Origin: Pseudomonas nitroreducens TX1
GTDB lineage: Bacteria; Pseudomonadota; Gammaproteobacteria; Pseudomonadales; Pseudomonadaceae
Direction: 5' to 3'
NCBI RefSeq assembly: GCF_000313755.1
Contig: NZ_AMZB01000059.1
Span: 1 to 38,221, forward strand
DNA length: 38,221 nucleotides
The position numbers were made by a program, and so were the translations under genes. Of this stretch, positions 1 through 6,123 are shown piece after piece. Within the stretch, counting starts at the first letter, position 1. Each line of letters opens with the position of its first letter. The notes under the pieces are model-generated. The model saw nothing but the letters and a program-made list of their open reading frames with translations. It had not been told where the DNA came from and ran no database searches.

Positions 1-68
1 AGTGGCGCAATGGCATGGAGTGGGGTAGGTTCGGATGGCCCGGCATGGGCTGGATCAAGGAGGAAGCG

Positions 69-317
69 ATGGAGTGCTATATCTGCCTGGGAAATGCAGA
101 AGAGAAACCAACGCAGGGCGATCGAAAGCTAGTCGAATGCCCAAACTGCGGTTCGTACCTGATTACAGGAAGTTTAATCTCTGAGCTGACCGCTTCAGGG
201 CAGCACCTCGATGAGGTGCATACCGGGACCTGGCTCACCGATCGCCGAAGCACCGTGGCAATTCCTATGATCAGTACTGCTGACGCCTACAAAGTGGCTA
301 GGACTTCCAGCTCCTAA
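69..317 (+). CDS. small zinc-finger-like protein
   Basis: An 82-residue protein of unknown function. It opens with CYIC and has CPNC about 23 residues later, a CxxC...CxxC pair that would suit a small zinc ribbon. The start at 69 is chosen because AAGGAGG lies just upstream; the same frame is open further upstream but is unusually rich in Trp and Gly and has no better ribosome site. The stop overlaps the last bases of the convergent PP-loop gene by two bases. Such small zinc proteins are common in phage early regions. The zinc-binding role is inferred from cysteine spacing only. Confidence 0.6.
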   Translation: MECYICLGNAEEKPTQGDRKLVECPNCGSYLITGSLISELTASGQHLDEVHTGTWLTDRRSTVAIPMISTADAYKVARTSSS

Positions 318-1192
318 TCACCGCAGAAGCAGTCGATATCCTCGGTCACCAGGCCGGCTGCTTCGAAGTCGAAAGCTTCCTGAGTTGCCATCCGCTCGGC
401 GTACCACCCCATGTGTGCATACTTCGGGCGGTCCTGGCGGAAGACCTGGCCGAACTTCTCTTCGGTGCCTGACCACCAGAGCACCCGCTTCGGGTCTTCG
501 ATGATGGCGCGGTAGAGCTTGTCCTCGCTCTTCTTCCAGCACAGATCGCAGTTGCCGAGGTCTGAGTCGATGCCGAGATCGAAGGGCTGCTCGCTCCAGA
601 ACTCCAGCACTTGCTCCTTGGTCACGCCGTCCAAGTAGAGCGGGGTGAAGTGCTCCCAGCGAGTGCCGCCGCGGGCGTTAGCAGCCATCATCCGGTGGTA
701 CCTGCTCGGCTCATCGTGGCGAATCCCAACAACGCAGTCCCAATGGTCGTAACCGAGACTGCGCATGTGCTTCTCGCCGATCTTGATCTTCAAGAAGGCC
801 GTGCACATGTTGTTGGCGAAGTTGGGGAGGATCGGTGGTAACCCCTTCTCTTCTCGCCGGTAGCTGGCGTAGTAGTCGAGCATCATGTCGAATGGCTCAC
901 TCTCTCGACTGGCAGTGTTGAAGTCGACAAGCCGGTACCAGGGGGCGTCCTTCGGCTGCCCCCAGACTCTGCACCATTCCATCCAGATGACCGGAACCGC
1001 CCAGCGCTGGGAAATTTCATTGATGAACTCGAGTGTTGGCTCCACCTCCTTCCCAGTGTTCTGGAAGAACACATGCACATCAGGCGGAAGCACGCCGTTA
1101 TGAGCATCAAGGATCTTGCGCATCATGTAGCCGGATGTGCGGCCTCCACTGAGACCGATCTGCGCCGGCCCCTTGATGAAGTAGGGGTTCAT
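314..1192 (-). CDS. phage PAPS-reductase-like PP-loop protein
   Basis: A 292-residue member of the phosphoadenosine-phosphosulfate reductase / adenine nucleotide alpha-hydrolase superfamily. The N-terminal SGGRTSGYM (about residues 15-23) is the pyrophosphate-binding PP-loop. Downstream are NCDLCWKK and a C-terminal CFCGD, cysteines that could hold a metal or Fe-S site. GGAG precedes the chosen ATG. Phage members are not proven sulfate-assimilation enzymes; relatives include DndC-type and tRNA-thiolation enzymes, so the substrate is unknown. It is transcribed leftward, away from the two small ORFs at 1289-1719. Confidence 0.8.
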   Translation of the reverse strand: MNPYFIKGPAQIGLSGGRTSGYMMRKILDAHNGVLPPDVHVFFQNTGKEVEPTLEFINEISQRWAVPVIWMEWCRVWGQPKDAPWYRLVDFNTASRESEPFDMMLDYYASYRREEKGLPPILPNFANNMCTAFLKIKIGEKHMRSLGYDHWDCVVGIRHDEPSRYHRMMAANARGGTRWEHFTPLYLDGVTKEQVLEFWSEQPFDLGIDSDLGNCDLCWKKSEDKLYRAIIEDPKRVLWWSGTEEKFGQVFRQDRPKYAHMGWYAERMATQEAFDFEAAGLVTEDIDCFCGD

Positions 1193-1288
1193 GGTTTCTC
1201 CAGGTAGAGCGCCGCCGCGCCGCGAGTGCAGCGGATAGCAGCTATGTTTATTTGCTGGTGCTAACTGAAATCAGCAGGGGACTGAGCA

Positions 1289-1510
1289 ATGCCCAGGGAT
1301 CGTTCAACAGAAGAAGTGCGCGTCACGTTGGCTGAGCTGTCGTTCCAGGACGAAGCGGCCGCACTGGTGTTGGAGCGCGCGGCGCTTGAGCTGCCTGACA
1401 GGCTTAGCGGCGAAGTAACGGAGGTCATCGAGCTACTACGCAGGCAGGCGGCGACCCTTCGATCGCTGGCGGAGCGGGTGCAAGAAGGTGGTATAGCGGT
1501 GCTGCAATGA
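1289..1510 (+). CDS. small hypothetical phage protein
   Basis: A 73-residue acidic, mostly helical protein with no recognised domain. It starts 15 bases after AGGGGA. Its ATGA overlap with the next ORF indicates translational coupling. The composition (many Ala, Glu, Leu, with heptad-like spacing in the second half) suggests a helical hairpin or short coiled coil. The function is unknown. That this is a gene rests on coupling, start context and codon bias rather than homology. Confidence 0.55.
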   Translation: MPRDRSTEEVRVTLAELSFQDEAAALVLERAALELPDRLSGEVTEVIELLRRQAATLRSLAERVQEGGIAVLQ

Positions 1511-1719
1511 ATAATGCCGAGAGACAACTGCTAATGGCCCTGCGCACGACGTCGTTCAACAACGCAGCCGTGGCGGACCGTCTTAGCGCTTTGGCCAGGC
1601 AAATACCGGAATTGGACCGCGAGTTACGCGCTATGGCCGCTCAGCTGGAGAAGGACGCCGACACCTTGGAGATCTTCGTTAAGGAGATCCACGAGGGGCG
1701 GTTGTCACGCGTACCTTGA
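1507..1719 (+). CDS. small helical hypothetical protein
   Basis: A 70-residue protein starting inside the stop of the preceding ORF (ATGA), so probably translated from the same message. Like its neighbour it is predicted almost wholly alpha-helical, with repeated Leu/Ala positions (LSALARQIPELDRELRAMAA). The two may be diverged copies or partners. Its 3' end overlaps that of the convergent 50-residue gene by about 15 bases. No function can be assigned. Confidence 0.55.
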   Translation: MNNAERQLLMALRTTSFNNAAVADRLSALARQIPELDRELRAMAAQLEKDADTLEIFVKEIHEGRLSRVP

Positions 1720-1857
1720 TTCTTCGCCGCTCTGTGGTTGAGTGTTCGGAGAGCTAGAGGCTGTGGTGCGACGGCGACGCGCAAAGTCAGCACGGGCCTT
1801 CGCAGTCATCTGAAGCAGTTGCTGCAACGATGGTTGGACCTGTTCCCTGGTTTGCAT
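1705..1857 (-). CDS. 50-residue early protein, paralogue of 2673-2933
   Basis: A 50-residue leftward protein, the last visible gene of the leftward early operon. The start at 1857 is fixed by CGGAGG seven bases upstream. Its N-terminus (QPSLQQLLQMTAKARADFARRRR) aligns with that of the 86-residue protein at 2673-2933 (RPQLAQLLTLSAAARAAFEERR), so the two look like paralogues; this one lacks the C-terminal basic domain. The motif is predicted helical. Function unknown. A palindrome TGTGA-N6-TCACA lies immediately upstream of its ribosome site. Confidence 0.6.
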   Translation of the reverse strand: MQTREQVQPSLQQLLQMTAKARADFARRRRTTASSSPNTQPQSGEESRYA

Positions 1858-1873
1858 GGCTGATCCTCCGCCG

Positions 1874-1891
1874 ATGTGATTCCGCTCACAT
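1874..1891. promoter_or_regulatory. perfect palindrome resembling a CRP/Vfr site
   Basis: ATGTGA-TTCCGC-TCACAT, an uninterrupted 6-6-6 inverted repeat that contains the CRP-type core TGTGA-N6-TCACA. It lies 17 bases upstream of the start at 1857, abutting its Shine-Dalgarno. It could instead act as an RNA hairpin controlling ribosome access. Confidence 0.35.
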
Positions 1892-1951
1892 AGTGGCCAC
1901 TTGTCATCACGCGAATCTTGTCTCCGCTCCCGCGAAGCTGCAGCAAGTTGA

Positions 1952-2266
1952 CTATAGCTCCTGCGCATCGAGCCGCGCGGCCTCTTGCTGTCCGAGCCTG
2001 TCGAGCTGGCGCGCCACGAAATCTGATGGAGTGAAATCGTGGCGCGGGATGGCGAGGAGGGGAGCGGAGCCTTCCGGGCCCGGGTCATGGGCATGCATGA
2101 TCAGCAGCTGTATCGCCTCGGCCTGCTCCTCGATGCCATGCCAGCGCATCAGGTTCTCCAGCATTGCGCGGGTACCGCGGCGCACTCGGTGGCGCAGCTC
2201 TGTCTCGTCCAGGCGCTGGCGCTTCGCCGCGGCTGCCGCTGAGCGTTCTTGCTGAGACTTGGCCAT
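1952..2266 (-). CDS. ribbon-helix-helix-like early phage protein
   Basis: A 104-residue protein. It begins with a basic AAAAAKRQR stretch, followed by ELRHRVRRGTRAMLENLMRWHGI and EEQAEAIQLLIMHAH. The strand-helix-helix order with an RxxL-type helix suggests a ribbon-helix-helix DNA-binding fold, seen in similar small Pseudomonas phage proteins. The ATG at 2266 overlaps the stop of the preceding gene (TGATG); a GTG one codon earlier is also possible. It is part of the leftward operon. A repressor role is inferred from fold resemblance only. Confidence 0.6.
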   Translation of the reverse strand: MAKSQQERSAAAAAKRQRLDETELRHRVRRGTRAMLENLMRWHGIEEQAEAIQLLIMHAHDPGPEGSAPLLAIPRHDFTPSDFVARQLDRLGQQEAARLDAQEL

Positions 2267-2673
2267 CACCTGACCCTCGCGAGAGTGATGCCGAACTGCT
2301 TGGCAACGCTTCGGATCAGGGTATGACTGACGCCAAACATTGCTGCGCAGGCCATGCAGCCCATGTCGGCATGGGGCCGCAACCGGTTGGCCAGCTCCTC
2401 GCGCCGCCGGTATGCGCGCTCTGCGTGGGCTCTGTTCTTCGTAACGATGTTGCCGCGACTGCTGATCAGTACCGGTTCATCGGTGCGCTGGCGCTTGATC
2501 GGTGCCGGCGCCAATGGCTCGCTACGCGCTGGACGCGGTTTCGGCTCGAAGCCTTCCAGCTGATCGACCGCGCCGCCGGCACTCAGGAAGGCGGCCACGG
2601 CCTCTGCCAAGTCAGCGCGAGCGTTGTTCCGCGCCGCGACCGTGGGGAGGTTGAGGGTGGTTGCGCTCTCCAT
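2266..2673 (-). CDS. early phage protein with C-terminal helix-turn-helix
   Basis: A 135-residue protein. The middle (residues about 45-85) is basic and probably disordered. The C-terminal 40 residues, ending MGCMACAAMFGVSHTLIRSVAKQFGI, read as a helix-turn-helix (CAAMFGVSHTLIRSVAKQFG). It is coupled by overlapping stop/start (TGATG) to the genes on both sides. It is probably a DNA-binding accessory or regulatory protein of the leftward operon. I do not recognise a named family. Confidence 0.6.
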   Translation of the reverse strand: MESATTLNLPTVAARNNARADLAEAVAAFLSAGGAVDQLEGFEPKPRPARSEPLAPAPIKRQRTDEPVLISSRGNIVTKNRAHAERAYRRREELANRLRPHADMGCMACAAMFGVSHTLIRSVAKQFGITLARVR

Positions 2674-2933
2674 CAGCCTTCCGCTCCTATGTCATCGCGC
2701 TTGCGGATGGTCAGGCGCTTGGCGTAGGCCATGGCCTCGGCGTAGGAGCGGCGGAAGCCAGCCGGTTTGTCGGTGGCGGTGTCCACGATGTGCCAGAAGC
2801 CGCGACCAGTCGGGCGGATCTGGTAGGCCGGCTTCTCCACCACGATGGTGCGGCGCTCCTCGAAGGCCGCGCGGGCGGCGGCGGACAGGGTCAGCAGCTG
2901 GGCCAGCTGCGGGCGAATGTTCAGCTGTTGCAT
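2673..2933 (-). CDS. small basic early protein
   Basis: An 86-residue protein. The ATG at 2933 is preceded by GAGGTG, which decides it over the upstream in-frame ATG. The N-terminal helix is shared with the 50-residue product of 1705-1857. The C-terminal half (TGRGFWHIVDTATDKPAGFRRSYAEAMAYAKRL) resembles a small beta-alpha domain that presents aromatic and basic side chains. It is the first gene after a roughly 500-base untranslated stretch of the leftward transcript. Function unknown. Confidence 0.6.
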   Translation of the reverse strand: MQQLNIRPQLAQLLTLSAAARAAFEERRTIVVEKPAYQIRPTGRGFWHIVDTATDKPAGFRRSYAEAMAYAKRLTIRKRDDIGAEG

Positions 2934-3046
2934 GGCGATCACCTCGTCTGGGTGGTGGCTTCCTTTGGGCAGCACTCCAGCGCGCGGCTATGCGCCGGTG
3001 GGCGCCGCGGAGGAGTGCTCTCGAAAGGGATCGGGGAGGGGAAGGT

Positions 3047-3074
3047 GGAAAGGCCCGTCCGACGGGGCCTTTCC
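3047..3074 (-). terminator. strong hairpin, possible attenuator
   Basis: GGAAAGGCCC pairs perfectly with GGGCCTTTCC across an 8-base loop. No clear T-run follows on either strand, so it may be an attenuator or processing site rather than a simple intrinsic terminator. It directly follows the mini-ORF 3079-3174. Confidence 0.4.
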
Positions 3075-3230
3075 GTGCTCACGTCCGCCTTATGTCGGTG
3101 AGCGTTTCGCGGCTCGCCCGGCTTGTTGCCGAACTGCCAGGGCTATCGGTTACATGGCTGCATCCTCCCTGCATGGTTCAGCCGGAAGCGCCGGCCGGCG
3201 CCTGAATAGGGAGCGGGCTGAGAGCCCGCA

Positions 3231-3251
3231 AAAGGCCCGCGGGTGGCGGGC
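3231..3251 (-). terminator. leftward terminator (tL-like)
   Basis: On the minus strand GCCCGC-CACCC-GCGGGC is followed by CTTTTG, a short intrinsic-terminator layout. It sits about 180 bases after the first leftward gene, where lambda carries tL. Genes further left would then need antitermination, consistent with the boxA near the promoter. Confidence 0.45.
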
Positions 3252-3433
3252 AAGGGTGCCAACTCTGCAAGGAGCTGATGCTTACGCATCGGGGAGTGAT
3301 CTGGCCGGTGCTGATCTCCGGCTTTGTGGTCCGCGACGCAGCAGGCACCACGCTCTCTGCGTCTCTCCGTTGCGCATCAGTCTGCGCATTCAGATCACTC
3401 TCCGATGCGCCCTGGCTGGGCCAGGGGATCGGG

Positions 3434-3697
3434 TCAGGTATTGAGTCGGTGTGCACGGGTGACGTAGCACCAGAGCGGCCAAAGCTGCATCGCTGCGACA
3501 ATGTTCGCGTTCGTGCCTTCCCACCCATCCAGCAGCTCTGCTGCCTGCTCACGAATGGGCTTTGCTGATTCGAGTTCAAGACGCCGCTCGCAATAGCGAG
3601 CTGCAAACTCGCGGCTGATGTTGAAGACTGGTGCGGCCATGGTCAGGACCATGTCCTCGGCAATCTCCGCCGGGCTGCGACCGTAAGTGGCTGTCAT
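3434..3697 (-). CDS. first gene of the leftward early operon, hypothetical
   Basis: An 87-residue protein. The start at 3697 is set by AGGAGGGG six to eight bases upstream; the longer in-frame reading lacks a ribosome site. The sequence (SPAEIAEDMVLTMAAPVFNISREFAARYCERRLELE...) is predicted helical, with a Trp/Leu-rich C-terminus (LLDGWEGTNANIVAAMQLWPLWCYV). It is the first substantial gene downstream of the leftward promoter, the position of N-like or host-takeover genes, but it has no arginine-rich RNA-binding motif. Function unknown. Confidence 0.6.
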   Translation of the reverse strand: MTATYGRSPAEIAEDMVLTMAAPVFNISREFAARYCERRLELESAKPIREQAAELLDGWEGTNANIVAAMQLWPLWCYVTRAHRLNT

Positions 3698-3840
3698 ATC
3701 AATCCCCTCCTGGTTGTCATCCCAAAGCGCCCTCTGGGGAAGGCGCTTCAGTGATGCATTGGTGCCGCGCGCACCTGCTGGGATATTGCGCGGCTGCATG
3801 CTCAGCGATGTACGTATGGCCCGCCGCCGATGCGTGCAGC

Positions 3841-3912
3841 TCAGGCCTTCAGGTCGGTTGGCTTGGGGCTTCCCTGGTCATGGCGCCGTGCGCGTCGTTC
3901 TCGTTTCGCCAT
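3841..3912 (-). CDS. possible 23-residue arginine-rich peptide
   Basis: A very short ORF beginning MAKRERRARRHDQGSPK. The KRERRARR run recalls the arginine-rich RNA-binding motif of lambdoid N proteins. It lies in the leader downstream of boxA. No good Shine-Dalgarno is visible, and 23 residues is far below the size of known N proteins, so expression is doubtful. Confidence 0.2.
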   Translation of the reverse strand: MAKRERRARRHDQGSPKPTDLKA

Positions 3913-4195
3913 GGTCATCGGGCATATGCAACTCGCCGCGTGCAGCCCCGGTGCCCAGTTGGTTTAGGGCACACGACGAGAGGTCCGGCGCGCCTTTCGC
4001 CGAGGCTTGGCGCGCTAATTCGATTCGGTGTCTCCCCAGTCCACTACTGGTGGCTCTGGTCCTCACACCTGCTTGCCGGGTCATTCACACGGTTTGGCGT
4101 TTCGCCGCGCTTCCACCCTGCAGCCCCTCAGTTGGCTTACGGATGGGTGCGCCGGTCGCCGGTAGCGGCAGGTGCTGTATTCGTCATTGGGTGCG

Positions 4196-4208
4196 TTGTT
4201 AAAGAGCG
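4196..4208 (-). promoter_or_regulatory. boxA antitermination element
   Basis: The minus strand reads CGCTCTTTAACAA, differing by one base from the E. coli rrn boxA (TGCTCTTTAACAA) and matching lambdoid nut boxA cores. It begins about 38 bases after the predicted start of the leftward transcript, as expected for a nut-like site. I could not identify a convincing boxB. Confidence 0.55.
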
Positions 4209-4231
4209 TTCGGCTCGGTGGCCTGGCGCCG

Positions 4232-4249
4232 CAATACGCTGGCGTTAAA
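4232..4249. promoter_or_regulatory. weak repressor operator (OL3-like)
   Basis: CAATACG-CTGG-CGTTAAA: one perfect half site and one degenerate half site of the phage operator consensus CAATACG-N4-CGTATTG. It lies 22 bases from the next operator. Confidence 0.4.
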
Positions 4250-4252
4250 CAA

Positions 4253-4281
4253 ACAATACGAACACGTATTGGTCATGTCAA
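4253..4281 (-). promoter_or_regulatory. leftward early promoter (PL-like)
   Basis: On the minus strand, a perfect -35 TTGACA (4276-4281), a 17-base spacer and -10 TATTGT (4253-4258). An operator fills the spacer and another overlaps the -35, so repressor binding would block RNA polymerase. It would transcribe the leftward early operon. Confidence 0.7.
4254..4271. promoter_or_regulatory. perfect repressor operator (OL1-like)
   Basis: CAATACG-AACA-CGTATTG, a perfect 7-4-7 inverted repeat lying between the -10 and -35 of the leftward promoter. It is the best copy of the operator family also found between cI and cro. Confidence 0.7.
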
Positions 4282-4296
4282 TACGTATTCGTATGG
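4279..4296. promoter_or_regulatory. repressor operator (OL2-like)
   Basis: CAATACG-TATT-CGTATGG, one mismatch from the inverted-repeat consensus. It overlaps the -35 of the leftward promoter and lies upstream of the rightward DUF1654-like gene. Confidence 0.6.
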
Positions 4297-4354
4297 AAAT
4301 CTGCAGAGCATCGGAAATCTGGAAACCGGTTGAAGGGCGATTCGTTTATGAATA

Positions 4355-4370
4355 CTGTATGCACATACAG
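4355..4370. promoter_or_regulatory. LexA (SOS) box
   Basis: CTGTATGCACATACAG matches CTG-N10-CAG, and the palindrome extends outward by four further bases on each side (4351-4374). That is close to the E. coli/Pseudomonas LexA consensus. It ends 8 bases upstream of the AAGGAG of the DUF1654-like gene, so bound LexA should block its transcription. Confidence 0.75.
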
Positions 4371-4391
4371 TATTGGCAAGGAGCTATGGAA

Positions 4392-4730
4392 ATGACGAAG
4401 CAAGCGGTCTCGGCATCCAAGGGAAGCGGCATCCACACGCTGGATCGTCTGCGCCTGCGAATCTCGGCGATGGTGGGAAGCCCGAAGGCTCAGGCCGATC
4501 GGCGCGCGGTGATCTGGCGCCTGGACAGCGACACGGACGAGGCGTGGAGACAGGTGATGGACGAGCTGGCGGAGACGGATGGTTTGACGGTGACCAAGCT
4601 CGAGGACGGGACCGCTGTCCTGGAGTGGCAGCCGAGCGAGGAGGAGGGCGAGGGCGCCCAGGAGGAAGAGGAGGAGCTCCCGGCCGACTTCAGGGTGCAG
4701 TATCTGCACGATCAGCCTGCACCGTTCTGA
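4392..4730 (+). CDS. DUF1654-like protein, LexA-controlled
   Basis: A 112-residue protein. The core (LDRLRLRISAMVGSPKAQADRR, then AVIWRLDSDTDEAWRQVMDELAETDGLTV) matches my memory of DUF1654, a family largely restricted to Pseudomonas and its phages. The C-terminus is an acidic Glu-rich tail. ATG 4392 lies eight bases after AAGGAG; ATG 4386 would be too close. It is preceded by a near-ideal LexA box and, further up, by the phage operators, so expression should follow DNA damage and/or loss of repressor. The molecular role is unknown. Confidence 0.7.
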   Translation: MTKQAVSASKGSGIHTLDRLRLRISAMVGSPKAQADRRAVIWRLDSDTDEAWRQVMDELAETDGLTVTKLEDGTAVLEWQPSEEEGEGAQEEEEELPADFRVQYLHDQPAPF

Positions 4731-4800
4731 CTTGAAGTGATGGCATTTGGCCTGGTGGTGCGCGAGTATTGATCACACAACCTTGGAATGGAGTCCGCTT

Positions 4801-5145
4801 ATGAGTTCGCTATATCGAGCCTTGAGCCTCTACGGAGGGCCTGCTGTTCTCACTACGGCAGGAGTTATTGGTATGGCTCTGGTCGACCCCTCACCGGCAG
4901 CGGCGGTGGGTGTTCAGCAGGTACTGGCTCCGCTGATGCGTGCGGTGTTCTTCGGGGCATGCGGTGCAACGATCATCGGGGCGCTATGGGGCGCTTGGAG
5001 TGTGTATCTGGAGTACCGCTGGGCTCGGGGCGATCTGGTCGGCGGCTGCGATCACTGTGGCGGCCCAATGCGTCACAAAGAGGGACGCTGGGGTGACTAC
5101 AGCAAATGCATCATGTGCGGCTCGACGCGAAGTGGCTGGCACTGA
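4801..5145 (+). CDS. small membrane protein with C-terminal zinc ribbon
   Basis: A 114-residue protein with two predicted membrane segments (about VLTTAGVIGMALV, and AVFFGACGATIIGALWGAWSVYL) followed by a cytoplasmic-looking CDHCGG...CIMCGS motif that could bind zinc. GGAG precedes ATG 4801. It follows the DUF1654-like gene by 70 bases in the same direction and ends at a bidirectional terminator, so both probably form one SOS-responsive unit. Similar small membrane proteins occur in Pseudomonas phages. The function is unknown. Confidence 0.6.
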   Translation: MSSLYRALSLYGGPAVLTTAGVIGMALVDPSPAAAVGVQQVLAPLMRAVFFGACGATIIGALWGAWSVYLEYRWARGDLVGGCDHCGGPMRHKEGRWGDYSKCIMCGSTRSGWH

Positions 5146-5156
5146 CCAGAAACAAG

Positions 5157-5183
5157 AAGCCCCGCTGATGCGGGGCTTATTTC
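5157..5183. terminator. bidirectional intrinsic terminator
   Basis: AAGCCCCGC-TGAT-GCGGGGCTT followed by ATTT on the plus strand and CTTGTTTC on the minus strand. It separates the rightward membrane-protein gene from the convergent methyltransferase. Confidence 0.75.
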
Positions 5184-6060
5184 AGGCGGATAAAGATGTG
5201 GCCGGAAGCTCGGCTTCGTCTGGGATTTTTAAGCCACTCTTGAAGAACATGACTTCGTCGCCAAGGTACCGCTCTTGCGCGGAGTACGACAGACCGTAGG
5301 TCAGCCCCTCTTTTCCCTGATACATATCGCGGATCTCTTTCGCGTTATCGTAGGAGACCACCCAGGGCCTATTGAACTTCTGAGGCTTTAGAATTTTCGC
5401 AATTTCCAAGTGATCAAAATGATCATAGAAATTTCTATAAAGACCTCTACCCTTCACGTAATAGGGGGGGTCGAGATAGATAAGAGACTTGCTTGGTAGG
5501 AAGTCATTGCACCTTAGTAATAGATCTCGAGCGTCTTCGCAGTAAACAGAAATCGAATCTGCGTATTCTGCAATCTTGGTGATCCGGCTAGCGAGCGCAT
5601 CCTTTTTGAACCGAGCGTCAAGCTTGTATGTGCCCGTTTGTGCTTTTCCGCCAATAACCCCACCTTTCAGAATTCCGGAGCGATTTGTACGATTGACAAA
5701 GAGGGTAGCGAAGCCCCGCTCAGCTGGGCTGACTTCGTACTCGCCAAGCATAACCGCGCGCCAGTAGTGCCACTGCTCGATGGTCACCGGGGTGTCACGG
5801 AGCAAGCGCAGCACGTCGTCGGCGTGCAGAGTAACCGATAGCCAGAATGCATTTACTGCTGGATCAAGGTCATTGATGTGGACGTGTGAGGCATGCCCAT
5901 GGAACAAGAGTTCAAGCGCCACCCCAGCTCCGCCGGCATAGGGCTCAAGGTAATGGCCGCCTTGTAGCCGGTTCAGCTCCATCACCTTCGCGATGAAGGG
6001 CGCAAAACGGGCCTTCCCGCCGGGGTAGCGCAAGGGAGTGTAGAGCTTGTTTGAGTACAT
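5182..6060 (-). CDS. D12-class (Dam-like) adenine-N6 DNA methyltransferase
   Basis: A 292-residue enzyme of the MethyltransfD12 (Dam) family, which transfers methyl from S-adenosylmethionine to adenine N6 in DNA. RYPGGK (11-16) is the N-terminal family motif, EPYAGGAG (39-46) is the SAM-binding motif I and DPPY (197-200) is the catalytic motif IV; all are intact and the length is normal. It is the second gene of a leftward pair, 63 bases after the OLD-like gene, with AGGA before the start. Its G+C is lower than that of the surrounding phage genes. It may protect DNA from its partner nuclease or from other restriction systems. The recognition site cannot be told from sequence. Confidence 0.85.
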   Translation of the reverse strand: MYSNKLYTPLRYPGGKARFAPFIAKVMELNRLQGGHYLEPYAGGAGVALELLFHGHASHVHINDLDPAVNAFWLSVTLHADDVLRLLRDTPVTIEQWHYWRAVMLGEYEVSPAERGFATLFVNRTNRSGILKGGVIGGKAQTGTYKLDARFKKDALASRITKIAEYADSISVYCEDARDLLLRCNDFLPSKSLIYLDPPYYVKGRGLYRNFYDHFDHLEIAKILKPQKFNRPWVVSYDNAKEIRDMYQGKEGLTYGLSYSAQERYLGDEVMFFKSGLKIPDEAELPATSLSA

Positions 6061-6123
6061 CGTGTTTGAGTCCTGTGGGGCCGCAACCCCATGGTAGCGG
6101 CGCGCAGTATACTTGGCCAGCTG

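Larger units (their letters stand above)
2934..3433. other. untranslated stretch of the leftward operon with hairpins
   Basis: About 500 bases with no convincing gene. It holds a GC-rich palindrome GCGCCGGCCGGCGC (3188-3201), two hairpins at 3213-3229 and 3235-3251, a third at 3047-3074, and one possible 31-codon ORF (3079-3174, minus). It reads as an attenuator or leader region between two genes of the leftward operon. Confidence 0.4.
3698..4252 (-). other. long leader of the leftward transcript
   Basis: About 550 bases between the promoter at 4253-4281 and the first well-supported leftward gene. It contains boxA (4196-4208), a 23-codon arginine-rich mini-ORF (3841-3912) and a hairpin AAGCGCC/GGCGCTT (3725-3748). 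I see no other gene here. The length and contents suggest antitermination or RNA-based control. Confidence 0.45.

Noticed and set aside
1-68. Upstream extension of the first small gene or the tail of a preceding gene
   Set aside because: Only 68 bases are visible; the frame is Trp/Gly-rich and the AAGGAGG at 57-63 clearly serves the ATG at 69.
3178-3606. 142-codon minus-strand frame upstream of the 86-residue early gene
   Set aside because: Overlaps the better supported gene at 3434-3697 in another frame and covers hairpins; composition is non-coding-like.
3631-4248. Long plus-strand open frames (up to 205 codons) in the leftward leader
   Set aside because: No ribosome site, Arg/Ser/Cys-rich shadow-like composition, and they run against the promoter, boxA and operators.
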